From Eubacterium barkeri (GTDB lineage Bacteria; Bacillota; Clostridia; Eubacteriales; Eubacteriaceae): a DNA stretch of 64,000 nt. The stretch spans positions 19,226 to 83,225 of the forward strand of contig NZ_FNOU01000013.1 in NCBI RefSeq assembly GCF_900107125.1. Direction: 5' to 3'. The notes beneath the pieces are model-generated. The model was given only the letters and a program-made list of their open reading frames with translations, made no database searches and had not been told where the DNA came from. The position numbers and the translations under genes were made by a program. How positions within the stretch are numbered: the first letter of the stretch is position 1; every line of letters begins with the position of its first letter. Below, piece after piece: positions 52,363-61,211 of the stretch.

Positions 52363-53247
52363 ATGAAAAAAATATTTGAAATAGATATATCAAAAATTGT
52401 TCAAGATAAAAAGATTTATGTTTATCGGGTGGCTTCATTAAATAAACCAAAAGATAATGCGGTTATGTTTATTACAAAAGAATATTTAAAATACGTTGAT
52501 TCTTTATATAAATGTGAAAACTGTTTGCTTTTTTGGCCTAAATCAGAAATACTCCCGAAAGAGATTCAAAAGAGACATGCTGTAATTCAGTGTAGTGACC
52601 CAAGAAAAGAATATTGCCGTTTTTTTTATGAACGACATATAGTTAACTATCCAATCGTTGATAATTATAAGGTGGTTAATGGGGCTTATATTGCAGAATC
52701 CGCTAAAATTGGTAAAAGATGTACGATTTTTCCAGGTGCCTATATTGGGGGAGAAACTGTTATTGGTGATGATGTTTACATAGGCAGTGGAACGAAGTTA
52801 TTAGGAAGAATTTCGATTGGAAACAATGTGATTATTCGAGAAAATTCTGTGCTTGGGGCGGATGGCCTCTCAACGAATAGAGATGAAAATGGGAAAGCAT
52901 TAACGATGCCACAATTTGGTGGAATTACAATTGGAGACAGAGTAGAAATTGGCGCTTTGACTGTTATCGGCCGTGGTGCAATAGATGATACAGTAATAAA
53001 GAGTGGAAGTAAGATTGATAATAGCTGTTTTATCTCACACAATGTAGTTTTAGGGGAAGATACATTTGTTGTAGGTGAAACAATTATGTTCGGGAGTTCA
53101 TCGACTGGAAGACAAGCTTATATTTCTGGTAATTCATGTATACGTGATGGCATTCATATTGGGGAGAAATCATTGGTGGGAATGGGATCTGTTGTCGTTA
53201 AGCCAGTGGGAGATAAAAAAATAGTAAAGGGAAATCCTGCAAAATAA
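52363..53247 (+). CDS. LpxD-like hexapeptide-repeat N-acyltransferase
   Basis: 294 aa. An N-terminal domain (1-105) is followed by a left-handed beta-helix. The segment SVLGADGLSTNRDENGKAL, PQFGGITIGDRVEIGALTVI, GRGAIDDTVIKSGSKIDN and CFISHNVVLGED reads like UDP-3-O-acylglucosamine N-acyltransferase (LpxD), including the catalytic-type His in SHNVV. LpxD uses hydroxyacyl-ACP; Gram-positive bacteria of this kind have no lipid A. With the acyl carrier protein encoded 3 kb downstream, I infer ACP-dependent acylation of an amino sugar. Begins the strongly AT-rich part of the locus. Weak ribosome site. Confidence 0.83.
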   Translation: MKKIFEIDISKIVQDKKIYVYRVASLNKPKDNAVMFITKEYLKYVDSLYKCENCLLFWPKSEILPKEIQKRHAVIQCSDPRKEYCRFFYERHIVNYPIVDNYKVVNGAYIAESAKIGKRCTIFPGAYIGGETVIGDDVYIGSGTKLLGRISIGNNVIIRENSVLGADGLSTNRDENGKALTMPQFGGITIGDRVEIGALTVIGRGAIDDTVIKSGSKIDNSCFISHNVVLGEDTFVVGETIMFGSSSTGRQAYISGNSCIRDGIHIGEKSLVGMGSVVVKPVGDKKIVKGNPAK

Positions 53248-53262
53248 AAGGAAGAAAAATTC

Positions 53263-53913
53263 ATGAAAAAAGTATTAGTTGTAGCTGCTCATCCAGATGA
53301 TGAAATCCTGGGAGTTGGTGGAACAGTTGCCAAACATGTAAAAAATGGTGATGAGGTTACATCGATTGTTTTGTGTGAAGGTGAATCATTAAGGTATGGA
53401 AAAAATATTGGACAAAGCAAAGCAATGGAAAAAGCGGGGAACATGCTAGGAGTAAAAAGAGTAATTCAACTTATGTTTCCAGATCAAAAACTTGATACAT
53501 ATACATTGACGGATATTATTTCTCCATTAGAAAAAATATCAAATGAGATTAAACCAAATATTATTTATTCTCAATTTGGTGGAGATATAAATATGGATCA
53601 TCAATTGTTATTCCAAGCTTCTAATGTTGCATTTAGGCCTTTAGATTCATGGATTGAAGAATTCTATGCATTTTACACGGTAAGTAGTACCGAATGGGGA
53701 TTTCCAAGATCTTTTATTCCAGATACTTGGGTGGATATTAGTCAGACATTGAAAGAAAAAATTGCTGCATTTGCTTGCTACAAAAGTGAGATAAGAGAAT
53801 ATCCGCATCCAAGATCTCAGAAAGCATTAGAATACGTTGCACGATTTTGGGGAAATCAATGTGTAATGGATGCAGCGGAAGCTTTCATGACAATTCGAAA
53901 TATAAAGAGATGA
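53263..53913 (+). CDS. PIG-L family deacetylase
   Basis: 216 aa. AAHPDDEILGVGG holds the zinc-binding His-Asp-Asp, MDHQLLFQAS the third ligand. Family members remove an N-acetyl group from a GlcNAc-type sugar. In this locus it could free an amino group for the acyl or aminoacyl step. GGAAGAAAA precedes the ATG. Confidence 0.9.
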   Translation: MKKVLVVAAHPDDEILGVGGTVAKHVKNGDEVTSIVLCEGESLRYGKNIGQSKAMEKAGNMLGVKRVIQLMFPDQKLDTYTLTDIISPLEKISNEIKPNIIYSQFGGDINMDHQLLFQASNVAFRPLDSWIEEFYAFYTVSSTEWGFPRSFIPDTWVDISQTLKEKIAAFACYKSEIREYPHPRSQKALEYVARFWGNQCVMDAAEAFMTIRNIKR

Positions 53914-53933
53914 AAGAACGTGGAGCAGGTCGT

Positions 53934-55124
53934 ATGGTGAAAAAAAAAGTAATGATTCTTGGCGCATCAATTGGGCAAGTATCAATTATTAATAAAGCAA
54001 AAGAATTAGGATATGAAGTTGCTGTTGTTGATCAAAATGAAAATGCCGTAGGGATACAATTCTCTGATGTTTTTTTTCATGCAAGCACTATTGATGAAAA
54101 TGCGGTGACAGAGATTGCAAAAAAGTATAGGCCGGATGGCATTACTACTGTCCAAACAGACATGCCGGTAAGAGCAATTGCTAAAGCGTGTTCAGAATGT
54201 GGACTGACTGGAATTAGCTACGATACAGCTATTAAAGCAACAGACAAACAGCAGATGATTGAAGCATTCAAAGCGAGTGGAATAAGTAGTCCATGGTATT
54301 TCGTGGTTGAAAATGGGAAAATAGATAGTGTTTTAGATGAATTGATCTATCCTTGCATTTTCAAACCTGTGGATAATTCTGGGAGTCGAGGGATTTCGCT
54401 TGTTGAGAATAAACAGTGTGTTAAAGAGGCATTGCTCTACAGCACGAGAAATTCAAAGAATGGGAAAATACTTATAGAAGAATATCTTAGAGGTCCAGAG
54501 GTTAGTGTGGAAATCTTTATGATTGATGGAGTTGCTCATATCCTTGCAATAACAGATAAATTAACAACAGGTGCGCCTCACTTCGTTGAAATTGGGCACA
54601 GTGAGCAGACTCAATTGGATGAAAAATCTAAAGAAGATATTGCGAAACTAGCAAAAGATGCAATGTTAACAATAGGAGTATTTAATGGACCGGGTCATGT
54701 TGAAATAATATTAACGAAAGACGGGCCTAAAATGGTGGAATTAGGAGCTAGGCTGGGCGGAGATTTTATAACAACAGACTTAGTACCTTTAGCAACGGGA
54801 GTTGATTTATTAGCCGCAACACTACAAATGGCCTGTGGAGAAGAACCAAATTTAGAGATTAAGTTTGACAAGGGTAGTGCTATACGCTTTATTGCTGCTG
54901 AAGAAGGAATAATTGAATCCATTCAAGGAATACGAGAAGCGAAAAATATTAAAGGTACTGTTAAAGTTGAGATGTTAAAGGATGTTGGGCAAATAATTCA
55001 GCCGTTAAAGAGTAGTTTGGATCGAGTTGGATACATTATAGCTCAGGGAAATACTCCAGAGGAAGCAATTGAAAAATGCTCAACAGCATTAGAAAAAATT
55101 AATATCAGAATAAGGAAAATATAA
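53934..55124 (+). CDS. ATP-grasp ligase
   Basis: 396 aa. N-terminal preATP-grasp KKVMILGASIGQVSIINKAKE, nucleotide-binding FKPVDNSGSRGISLV, and metal-binding VEIILTKDGPKMVELGARLGGDF. It joins a carboxylate to an amine or other nucleophile via an acyl-phosphate. Probable task: adding an amino acid or carboxylic acid to a sugar amine or acceptor of this locus; substrates not deducible. I start at ATG 53934 (GGAGCAGG upstream), where the Rossmann strand begins; ATG 53910 is an alternative. Confidence 0.85.
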   Translation: MVKKKVMILGASIGQVSIINKAKELGYEVAVVDQNENAVGIQFSDVFFHASTIDENAVTEIAKKYRPDGITTVQTDMPVRAIAKACSECGLTGISYDTAIKATDKQQMIEAFKASGISSPWYFVVENGKIDSVLDELIYPCIFKPVDNSGSRGISLVENKQCVKEALLYSTRNSKNGKILIEEYLRGPEVSVEIFMIDGVAHILAITDKLTTGAPHFVEIGHSEQTQLDEKSKEDIAKLAKDAMLTIGVFNGPGHVEIILTKDGPKMVELGARLGGDFITTDLVPLATGVDLLAATLQMACGEEPNLEIKFDKGSAIRFIAAEEGIIESIQGIREAKNIKGTVKVEMLKDVGQIIQPLKSSLDRVGYIIAQGNTPEEAIEKCSTALEKINIRIRKI

Positions 55125-55712
55125 ATGTATCAGCATTATTTTAAAAGATTGTTTGATATAATTCTATCGATTATAGTGTTACCTTTATTATTGGTAATTT
55201 TAGTTTTTTTAGGGCCACTCATATACATGGAAGATAAAGGAAGTGTTTTTTATAAAGCAAAAAGGAGAGGTCGTTATGGAGAAGTATTTGAGATGTACAA
55301 ATTTAGAACAATGAAGATGAATGCTCCAGATTTAAGAAACGAGGATAATTCAACTTATAATAGTAAAGACGATTTTAGATTAACCTGTATTGGTAAAAAA
55401 CTCAGGAGCGCCTCGATTGATGAATTACCCCAGATATTTAATATAATCAAAGGTGATATGAGTTTTGTTGGACCAAGACCAATAACGATTGATAAACCAT
55501 TAGATCAGTATGATGAGAAGCGTATTGTTCGTTTAAAAGCAAGACCAGGATTAACTGGATTTACACAAGCGTATTATCGAAATAGTATTACTCAAGAAGA
55601 AAAAATGCAATATGATGCAAACTACGTAAAGAGTATTACGTTTCTAAGTGATTTTAAAATTATTTTAAAAACAGTAGAAACTGTTTTACAAAAAAAATAT
55701 ATATATAAATGA
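55125..55712 (+). CDS. Phosphoglycosyl transferase that primes the glycan (PglC/WcaJ type)
   Basis: 195 aa short form with one N-terminal re-entrant membrane helix (KRLFDIILSIIVLPLLLVIL). Catalytic and signature residues: FRTMKMNAPD, SIDELPQIFNIIKGDMSFVGPRP and RPGLTGFTQAYYR. It moves a sugar-1-phosphate from a UDP-sugar to undecaprenyl phosphate on the inner face of the membrane. The short form next to a PglD-like gene suggests UDP-diNAc-bacillosamine or a relative as donor. Directly abuts the ATP-grasp gene. Confidence 0.94.
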   Translation: MYQHYFKRLFDIILSIIVLPLLLVILVFLGPLIYMEDKGSVFYKAKRRGRYGEVFEMYKFRTMKMNAPDLRNEDNSTYNSKDDFRLTCIGKKLRSASIDELPQIFNIIKGDMSFVGPRPITIDKPLDQYDEKRIVRLKARPGLTGFTQAYYRNSITQEEKMQYDANYVKSITFLSDFKIILKTVETVLQKKYIYK

Positions 55713-56383
55713 AAGAGAAGTATGAAGTGAAGAAGCTAATTATTGTTGGTGCTGGTGGGATGGGAAGAAAGCTGTATGAATGTGTGCGTAAATTAAATTG
55801 CAAAAACAAAAGGTGGGAAATTATTGGCTTTATAGATGATAATTTAAATACGTTGCAAGGGAAAAAGTGTGACTTAGAGATTATTGGCACGATAAAAGAA
55901 TGGACACCTAAAAAGTCTGAAGTCTTTGTTATGGGAATCTCCGATCCGTATTTAAAAAAGAAATTATCAAATCAAATAAAGGAAAAGGGTGGAGAGTTTG
56001 AAACAATTATTTCGCCAGATGTTATCCTAGGGGATTATGTAAACATTGGGGAAGGGAGTGTGATTATGACTCCTTATAATGTAGAAAGCGGAGCAAAAAT
56101 TGGGAGATTTGTTACTTTATTAGGATCGACTATTGCGCTTGATGGAGAAATTGGTGACTATTCTACAACGACAGGCTTTGTAAACTTAACAAACTCAAAG
56201 CTAGGATCAGAGGTGTTTGTAGGAAGTCATGCTGTCATATTAGAAAATGTTAATGTTGGAGACAGAGCTGTTATTTGTGTGGGGAGCATTGTGATGCAGG
56301 ATGTTGAAAGTGATACAAAAGTAATTGGATATCCTGCACGTACAATTGAAAAAATGAATAGGAGATTTTATAATGGCAAATAA
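55709..56383 (+). CDS. PglD/NeuD-family sugar N-acetyltransferase
   Basis: 224 aa. The N-terminal Rossmann-like sugar-binding domain (IIVGAGGMGRKLYECV, WEIIGFIDD) is followed by a beta-helix (VILGDYVNIGEGSVIM, GAKIGRFVTLLG, NVNVGDRAVICVGS) and VIGYPARTIEK. PglD acetylates the 4-amino group of the UDP-sugar. The catalytic His of PglD is expected at the start of the helix, but the matching segment here reads YSTTTGFVN rather than HAH, so an altered acceptor or reduced activity is possible. Overlaps the neighbours by 4 and 11 bases. Confidence 0.87.
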   Translation: MKEKYEVKKLIIVGAGGMGRKLYECVRKLNCKNKRWEIIGFIDDNLNTLQGKKCDLEIIGTIKEWTPKKSEVFVMGISDPYLKKKLSNQIKEKGGEFETIISPDVILGDYVNIGEGSVIMTPYNVESGAKIGRFVTLLGSTIALDGEIGDYSTTTGFVNLTNSKLGSEVFVGSHAVILENVNVGDRAVICVGSIVMQDVESDTKVIGYPARTIEKMNRRFYNGK

Positions 56384-56612
56384 AGACTTGTATTTTCAAA
56401 TATTTCAAGAAGTGTTTTATGAAGAAGTTGGAAGATTTACAACTTCATTTAAAAGAGAGTCTGAAGATAAATGGGATTCTTTAGCACATATTACACTTAT
56501 TTCTGAACTAGAGGATAAATTTGAAATTCTATTAAATTCGGATGATATTCTAAAGCTCAATTCATTTGAAATGGGAATAGAAATATTAAAAAATTATGGA
56601 ATTATATTCTAA
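56373..56612 (+). CDS. Dedicated acyl/peptidyl carrier protein
   Basis: 79 aa. The phosphopantetheine site is in KWDSLAHITLISELEDKF (Ser after Asp), helix II follows, and the length is right for an ACP. It is not the fatty-acid ACP by context: it sits between a PglD-like gene and an SDR gene, with an AMP-forming ligase beyond. Probably loaded by that ligase. Confidence 0.9.
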   Translation: MANKDLYFQIFQEVFYEEVGRFTTSFKRESEDKWDSLAHITLISELEDKFEILLNSDDILKLNSFEMGIEILKNYGIIF

Positions 56613-56628
56613 AAGTATCAATAGAATA

Positions 56629-57363
56629 ATGTTAAAAGATAAAGTTTGTATAGTTACTGGAGCAGGCAAAGGAATAGGAAAAGCAATTGTACTTGCATTA
56701 GCAATTGAAGGTGCTATTGTATTTGCATTAGAGCATCATAGTGGGGATGTATATTCTTGGGCCGATGAGTTCCCAATTGATGCAAAAATAACTGCAATTC
56801 AGGTGGATGTTACGGATGAGGAAGACATAAGAAATGCGGTATTTGAAATAAGAAAAAGTTTTGGAAAAATTGATGTTCTTGTGAATAATGCTGGGATTGA
56901 ATATAATGAAAGAATTGGGATGATATCTAATCAACATATGGAGGAAATGTTCAGAGTAAATGTTTTTGGAATGATTGGCATGCTTCAATATTGTAGTCGA
57001 TTAATGATTCGAAATCAGGGTGGGAGTATAATAAATATTTCTTCAATTGTTGGCGAAAAAGGAAATCCAGGACAGTTAGTTTACTCCGCAACCAAAGGTG
57101 CAGTAATTGCTTTAACAAAATCAGCAGCAAAAGAATTAGCACCCTTTGGGGTGCGTGTGAACTCTATTGCTCCGGGAGTTACTAAAACAGAGATGATTGA
57201 AAAAACCGATGAAGAATATTTAAAAAAAAGGATAAGCCAAATATGTATGGGGAATATGTTAGAACCTCAGGATATTGCTAATGCATGTGTTTTTTTAGCA
57301 TCAGATATGTCAAAATTTATTTCTGGTCAGGTTATCGGTGTTGATGGTTGTACAATTATGTAA
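56629..57363 (+). CDS. SDR-family oxidoreductase (FabG-like)
   Basis: 244 aa from the ATG at 56629. NAD(P)-binding VCIVTGAGKGIGKAIV, NNAGIEYN, catalytic Ser in ISSIVGEKG and YSATK, ending with GQVIGVDGC. Matches 3-oxoacyl-ACP reductases; adjacent to a carrier protein, so it may reduce a carrier-bound 3-oxoacyl group to 3-hydroxyacyl. The frame is open to 56596 within the ACP gene and neither start has a clear ribosome site. Confidence 0.87.
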   Translation: MLKDKVCIVTGAGKGIGKAIVLALAIEGAIVFALEHHSGDVYSWADEFPIDAKITAIQVDVTDEEDIRNAVFEIRKSFGKIDVLVNNAGIEYNERIGMISNQHMEEMFRVNVFGMIGMLQYCSRLMIRNQGGSIINISSIVGEKGNPGQLVYSATKGAVIALTKSAAKELAPFGVRVNSIAPGVTKTEMIEKTDEEYLKKRISQICMGNMLEPQDIANACVFLASDMSKFISGQVIGVDGCTIM

Positions 57364-57381
57364 GTTGGGGAGAATACTATT

Positions 57382-58785
57382 ATGTTTTTAGAATTAGAGA
57401 AAAAACCTGAGAATAAAATTGCAGCAATTGATTGTACGCAACAAATGATTACATATGGAGAACTTACTGAATTATGTTTATCTAATACTAAGATCATGGA
57501 ACAAAGGAGCTTAGTGTTCATTGTTTGCAATAATGAAATTGGTTCACTTGTTGCGTACTTGTACTCAATTCAAAGGAACTGCGTTCCGCTGTTAATTAAT
57601 GAAAGTATTGATAATGAATTGCTTACAAATTTAAAAAATATATATCAACCTAATTATATTTTCAGATCGATAAATAGTCTAAAAGAATTTGAGGGAGTAG
57701 TTCGCTGGGAGACTTATGGATATGAATTAATTGAGTTAAGCAGAAAAAGAAACAACCTCAATCATCAGCTAGAACTATTAATGACGACATCTGGCTCAAC
57801 AGGAAGTCCAAAGTTAGTTCGATACAAAAAAGGGAACTTGGAAGCAAATGCAAAAAATGTTGCAAAAGCATTTTCCTGGGACGAGCATGAAAAACCACTA
57901 TGTGATTTATCAATGAGTTATACTATGGGTTTAAATATTATTAATACGCATCTTTATGTGGGGGCTACACTTTTATTAACTAACTTTAATATTATAACGG
58001 AAGAATATTGGCACTTCCTAAAAAAATATAGAGCAACAAACTTTACCGGAGTACCATTTAGTTATGATTTATTATTAAAACTTCACTTCAAACAAATGAA
58101 TATTGAACATCTCAAAACTTTGGCTCAAGGTGGAGGGAAACTTTCGGATAAGATATTTAAGGAGTTTGCTGAATTTGCTGAATCGAGTGGTAAAAGATTT
58201 ATTGCAACATTTGGAACAACGGAAACATCAGCCAGAATATCATATCTGCCTAATGAATATGCAACAAAAAAGATTGGAAGTATTGGAAAAGCAATACCGG
58301 AAGGTGAACTTTTTTTAATAGATGAAGATAAACATATAATAAGTGAAGTTGATAAAGAAGGAGAACTTGTTTATAAAGGTCCAAACGTGACGTTAGGTTA
58401 CGCTGAGTGTCTAGAAGATTTATCAAAAGGTGACGAATTTCAAGGTGTGTTTTATACTGGTGACATTGCAAAAAAAGATGAAGATGGATTTTACTATATC
58501 GTTGGAAGAAAAAGTAGGTTTTTAAAGCTATTAGGTTACCGAATTAGTTTAGATCAATGTGAGAGTTTAATTAAAGTACAGTTTTCTGTTGAGTGTGCTT
58601 GTACTGGTGATGATGATAAAATGTTGGTTTTTATTGCTGGGAAAAATGATGCGAATGAGATTAAGTACTTTTTAAGTCAAAAAACGGGCATTTTTCAAAA
58701 AATGTTCAAGATAATCTTCATAGATAAAATTCCAAGAAATGAAACAGGAAAGATTATGTATAAGGAATTAATGAGAGGAATCTAA
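57382..58785 (+). CDS. AMP-forming acyl/amino-acid ligase
   Basis: 467 aa ANL-superfamily adenylating enzyme. Phosphate loop MTTSGSTGSPKLVRYKKG, adenine-site TFGTTETSARISYLP, YTGDIAKKDEDGFYYIVGR hinge, and the C-terminal lysine motif NETGKIMYKEL. Shorter than acyl-CoA synthetases and near DltA size. With the ACP gene 800 bases upstream it probably charges that carrier with a small acid. Confidence 0.88.
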   Translation: MFLELEKKPENKIAAIDCTQQMITYGELTELCLSNTKIMEQRSLVFIVCNNEIGSLVAYLYSIQRNCVPLLINESIDNELLTNLKNIYQPNYIFRSINSLKEFEGVVRWETYGYELIELSRKRNNLNHQLELLMTTSGSTGSPKLVRYKKGNLEANAKNVAKAFSWDEHEKPLCDLSMSYTMGLNIINTHLYVGATLLLTNFNIITEEYWHFLKKYRATNFTGVPFSYDLLLKLHFKQMNIEHLKTLAQGGGKLSDKIFKEFAEFAESSGKRFIATFGTTETSARISYLPNEYATKKIGSIGKAIPEGELFLIDEDKHIISEVDKEGELVYKGPNVTLGYAECLEDLSKGDEFQGVFYTGDIAKKDEDGFYYIVGRKSRFLKLLGYRISLDQCESLIKVQFSVECACTGDDDKMLVFIAGKNDANEIKYFLSQKTGIFQKMFKIIFIDKIPRNETGKIMYKELMRGI

Positions 58786-59949
58786 ATGAAAATTCTCATA
58801 ATTGGTAGGTCTAAACCATCTATTGATACTGGGATGCATGGTATATTTGAGTATGAACAAGCTGTTGGACTATCAAGAATTGGACACGATGTGTCATATA
58901 TATATTGTGATGTAAGATCGATTAAATATCAAAAAAAATTCTTGAAAGTTAGGAAAAAGCATAAAAATATTTCTATAGCAGGATATCATATTCCTATAGG
59001 AGGAATTCCACAGAACATTTTATTAAAAATAAGGCAAGTTTTTCTTCTAAAAGCATTGAAAGAAATGGTAACTGAGAATGGTTATCCCGATATTATTCAT
59101 ATCCATTTTCCTTTAATAGTATTAGATATGTACATTTGGAAAAAATTAAAGGAATTTCCTTGTAAAATAATTATTACTGAACATTGGACAAAAACTCAAT
59201 TAATGCAGCTTTCAGAATCAGAGATTAAGTTGTTAAATCTCATTGGGAAAGAAGCAGATACAATTATTTCAGTAAGTGAAGATTTAAAAAAAAGTATAAT
59301 GAAATATTTTACAATTTTTAATGTAAAACGTGAAATTATCGTACTTCCGAATATGGTAAGGAATGACTTTTATACAATGGCAAAAAATAGTAATGGAAAT
59401 AGTAAGATTTTCACATTTTTATTTACTGGCCGTTTGGTACTACATAAGAATTGTCATCTTCTGATTGATGCTTTTGAAAGTATTTTTGAACGAAATGATA
59501 TGACCGTACAGCTTATAATCATTGGAAATGGAAAGGAATATGATTCCTTGAAGCAAATGGCTAGGAATTATAATGATTCAAGAATAATTATGAAGGGGAT
59601 TATTAATCGGAAAGATATCGTTTCTTACTACAAAGAGTGTGATGTGTTTGTATCAGCAAGTGAGCTAGAAACATTTGGAGTTCCTTTTATTGAGGCATGG
59701 AGCTGTGGAAAACCAATTATTTGTGCAAATTCTTCACCAATAATGCCATATGTAAAAGAGGGTTTTAACGGTTGGACGTTCAAAGTTAACGATAGAGATG
59801 ATTTAGCAGCAAAATTGTATGAAGTGCGCGAAAATAGATTGAGAATACCGGATGAGAAAATTAAAGAATGGGCATATAATAATTTTTCAGAAGAAGCGGT
59901 AATTAATAAAATAAATGATGTTTATGAATCATTCACGGTGCAGACTTAA
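58786..59949 (+). CDS. Glycosyltransferase family 4
   Basis: 387 aa GT-B enzyme. N-terminal domain MKILIIGRSKPSIDTGMHGI; C-terminal donor-binding domain with FLFTGRLVLHKNCHLLIDAF and the EX7E-type VSASELETFGVPFIEAWSCGKP. Cytoplasmic, extends the lipid-linked repeat unit. Abuts the ligase gene with no gap and overlaps the polymerase gene by one base. Confidence 0.93.
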   Translation: MKILIIGRSKPSIDTGMHGIFEYEQAVGLSRIGHDVSYIYCDVRSIKYQKKFLKVRKKHKNISIAGYHIPIGGIPQNILLKIRQVFLLKALKEMVTENGYPDIIHIHFPLIVLDMYIWKKLKEFPCKIIITEHWTKTQLMQLSESEIKLLNLIGKEADTIISVSEDLKKSIMKYFTIFNVKREIIVLPNMVRNDFYTMAKNSNGNSKIFTFLFTGRLVLHKNCHLLIDAFESIFERNDMTVQLIIIGNGKEYDSLKQMARNYNDSRIIMKGIINRKDIVSYYKECDVFVSASELETFGVPFIEAWSCGKPIICANSSPIMPYVKEGFNGWTFKVNDRDDLAAKLYEVRENRLRIPDEKIKEWAYNNFSEEAVINKINDVYESFTVQT

Positions 59950-61211
59950 TGAAAAAAAAGAAAATGGATATTCATAGTTGTTATCTGGACAGGATTCTAA
60001 TTTTAATGTATTCAATTATGGTCTTTGGATACTTAGGTCCGTTAGGGAAATATAGACTCTTAACAATATATATAACAGCAATAGTACAGTTTGCTATTCT
60101 CTTTTTTTGCAAAAGGAGAAGAAGATTCGAAGATGTTAATTTCTTTTGGATTCTCTTTTTTACTTATGTTTTTCTAAGTTTTTTATTTCTTAACCGAAAA
60201 AATGGATATGAGTATGTACTAATGTTAGCTTGCGGAATGATGGCATTAGCGATGGATCAGGACGATTGTTTTTTTAGTAGATTATTTAAAGTATGGCGAA
60301 ATATTGCTGTAGTATTTGGAATACTGACAATCATTAATGTGTTCATACCCAATTTAGTTTATGGTTATTTTTCTTTTCTATTAACACAAGCACAAATTGA
60401 TACAATTCAAAATAATATATTACTTGGTGGTTATCCTGGGATTGCAGGGGAAGTGAGTTTTAATTGCTTTTGTATTGCCATAGGAATTGCCGTACAGGTT
60501 ATCTTTCTTTATTTTGAAAAACAAAAAGTAAGGAATTTTTTTATCCTTTTTTTACTGTTTATTGCACTTCTTTTAACTGGAAAAAGAAGTATGATACTTA
60601 TTCTTCCTATTGTCTCAATTATTATCTTTATGCTTTTAGCTATTGAAAAAAGGAATAAGTATGTAAGGGAAATATTAACGCTTTTAATCATTGCGGCACC
60701 GTTAGTTTATTTAGGATTAAGAGATGAAATTACATTAATATTGACAAAAGGGGGAACCTCCTTAGCATTAAGTAACCGTGATTGGTTTTGGAATATTGCG
60801 GAGGAAATGTTTAGAAAGCATCCGTTTTGGGGAAATGGAATAAATACATATGATTTTATGTATAATGAATATAAGGTGAGAAATGGATATGTTTATTTTG
60901 CTGGTGCACATAATTCGTATTTGCAATATGCTGCAGAATTAGGCGCTATTGGCCTTGGGGTGTTTATAATCTGCATATTGTCGGAAATAATTAGAACAAT
61001 AAAAAAAATTAATTTAGATTTCAAAAAGCATAGTAGTTTGATATCGATTGAAAATTTGTTTATTTCTTTATATGCACAATTATTTTGTATTCTATATGCA
61101 TTATCTGAAAATCCATTTTATCAGCCGCAACAAATTATGACGTATTTTATCGTGATTAGTTGCTTAAGATGTTGTAGAAGGAAAGAAAAAGATGAATATT
61201 TTATTAGTTAA
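59949..61211 (+). CDS. O-antigen ligase/polymerase-like membrane protein (Wzy)
   Basis: 420 aa with about 10-12 membrane helices. The large outer loop contains LSNRDWFWNIAEEMFRKHPFWGNG and HNSYLQYAAELGAIG, the Wzy_C signature. It polymerises repeat units on the outer face of the membrane. Very AT-rich. Confidence 0.92.
   Translation: MKKKKMDIHSCYLDRILILMYSIMVFGYLGPLGKYRLLTIYITAIVQFAILFFCKRRRRFEDVNFFWILFFTYVFLSFLFLNRKNGYEYVLMLACGMMALAMDQDDCFFSRLFKVWRNIAVVFGILTIINVFIPNLVYGYFSFLLTQAQIDTIQNNILLGGYPGIAGEVSFNCFCIAIGIAVQVIFLYFEKQKVRNFFILFLLFIALLLTGKRSMILILPIVSIIIFMLLAIEKRNKYVREILTLLIIAAPLVYLGLRDEITLILTKGGTSLALSNRDWFWNIAEEMFRKHPFWGNGINTYDFMYNEYKVRNGYVYFAGAHNSYLQYAAELGAIGLGVFIICILSEIIRTIKKINLDFKKHSSLISIENLFISLYAQLFCILYALSENPFYQPQQIMTYFIVISCLRCCRRKEKDEYFIS

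Noticed and set aside
52133..52450. 105-codon minus-strand ORF and a 67-codon plus-strand ORF over the acetyltransferase
   Set aside because: Both are out of frame with the hexapeptide-repeat coding sequence, which is clearly recognisable in the shifted frame.
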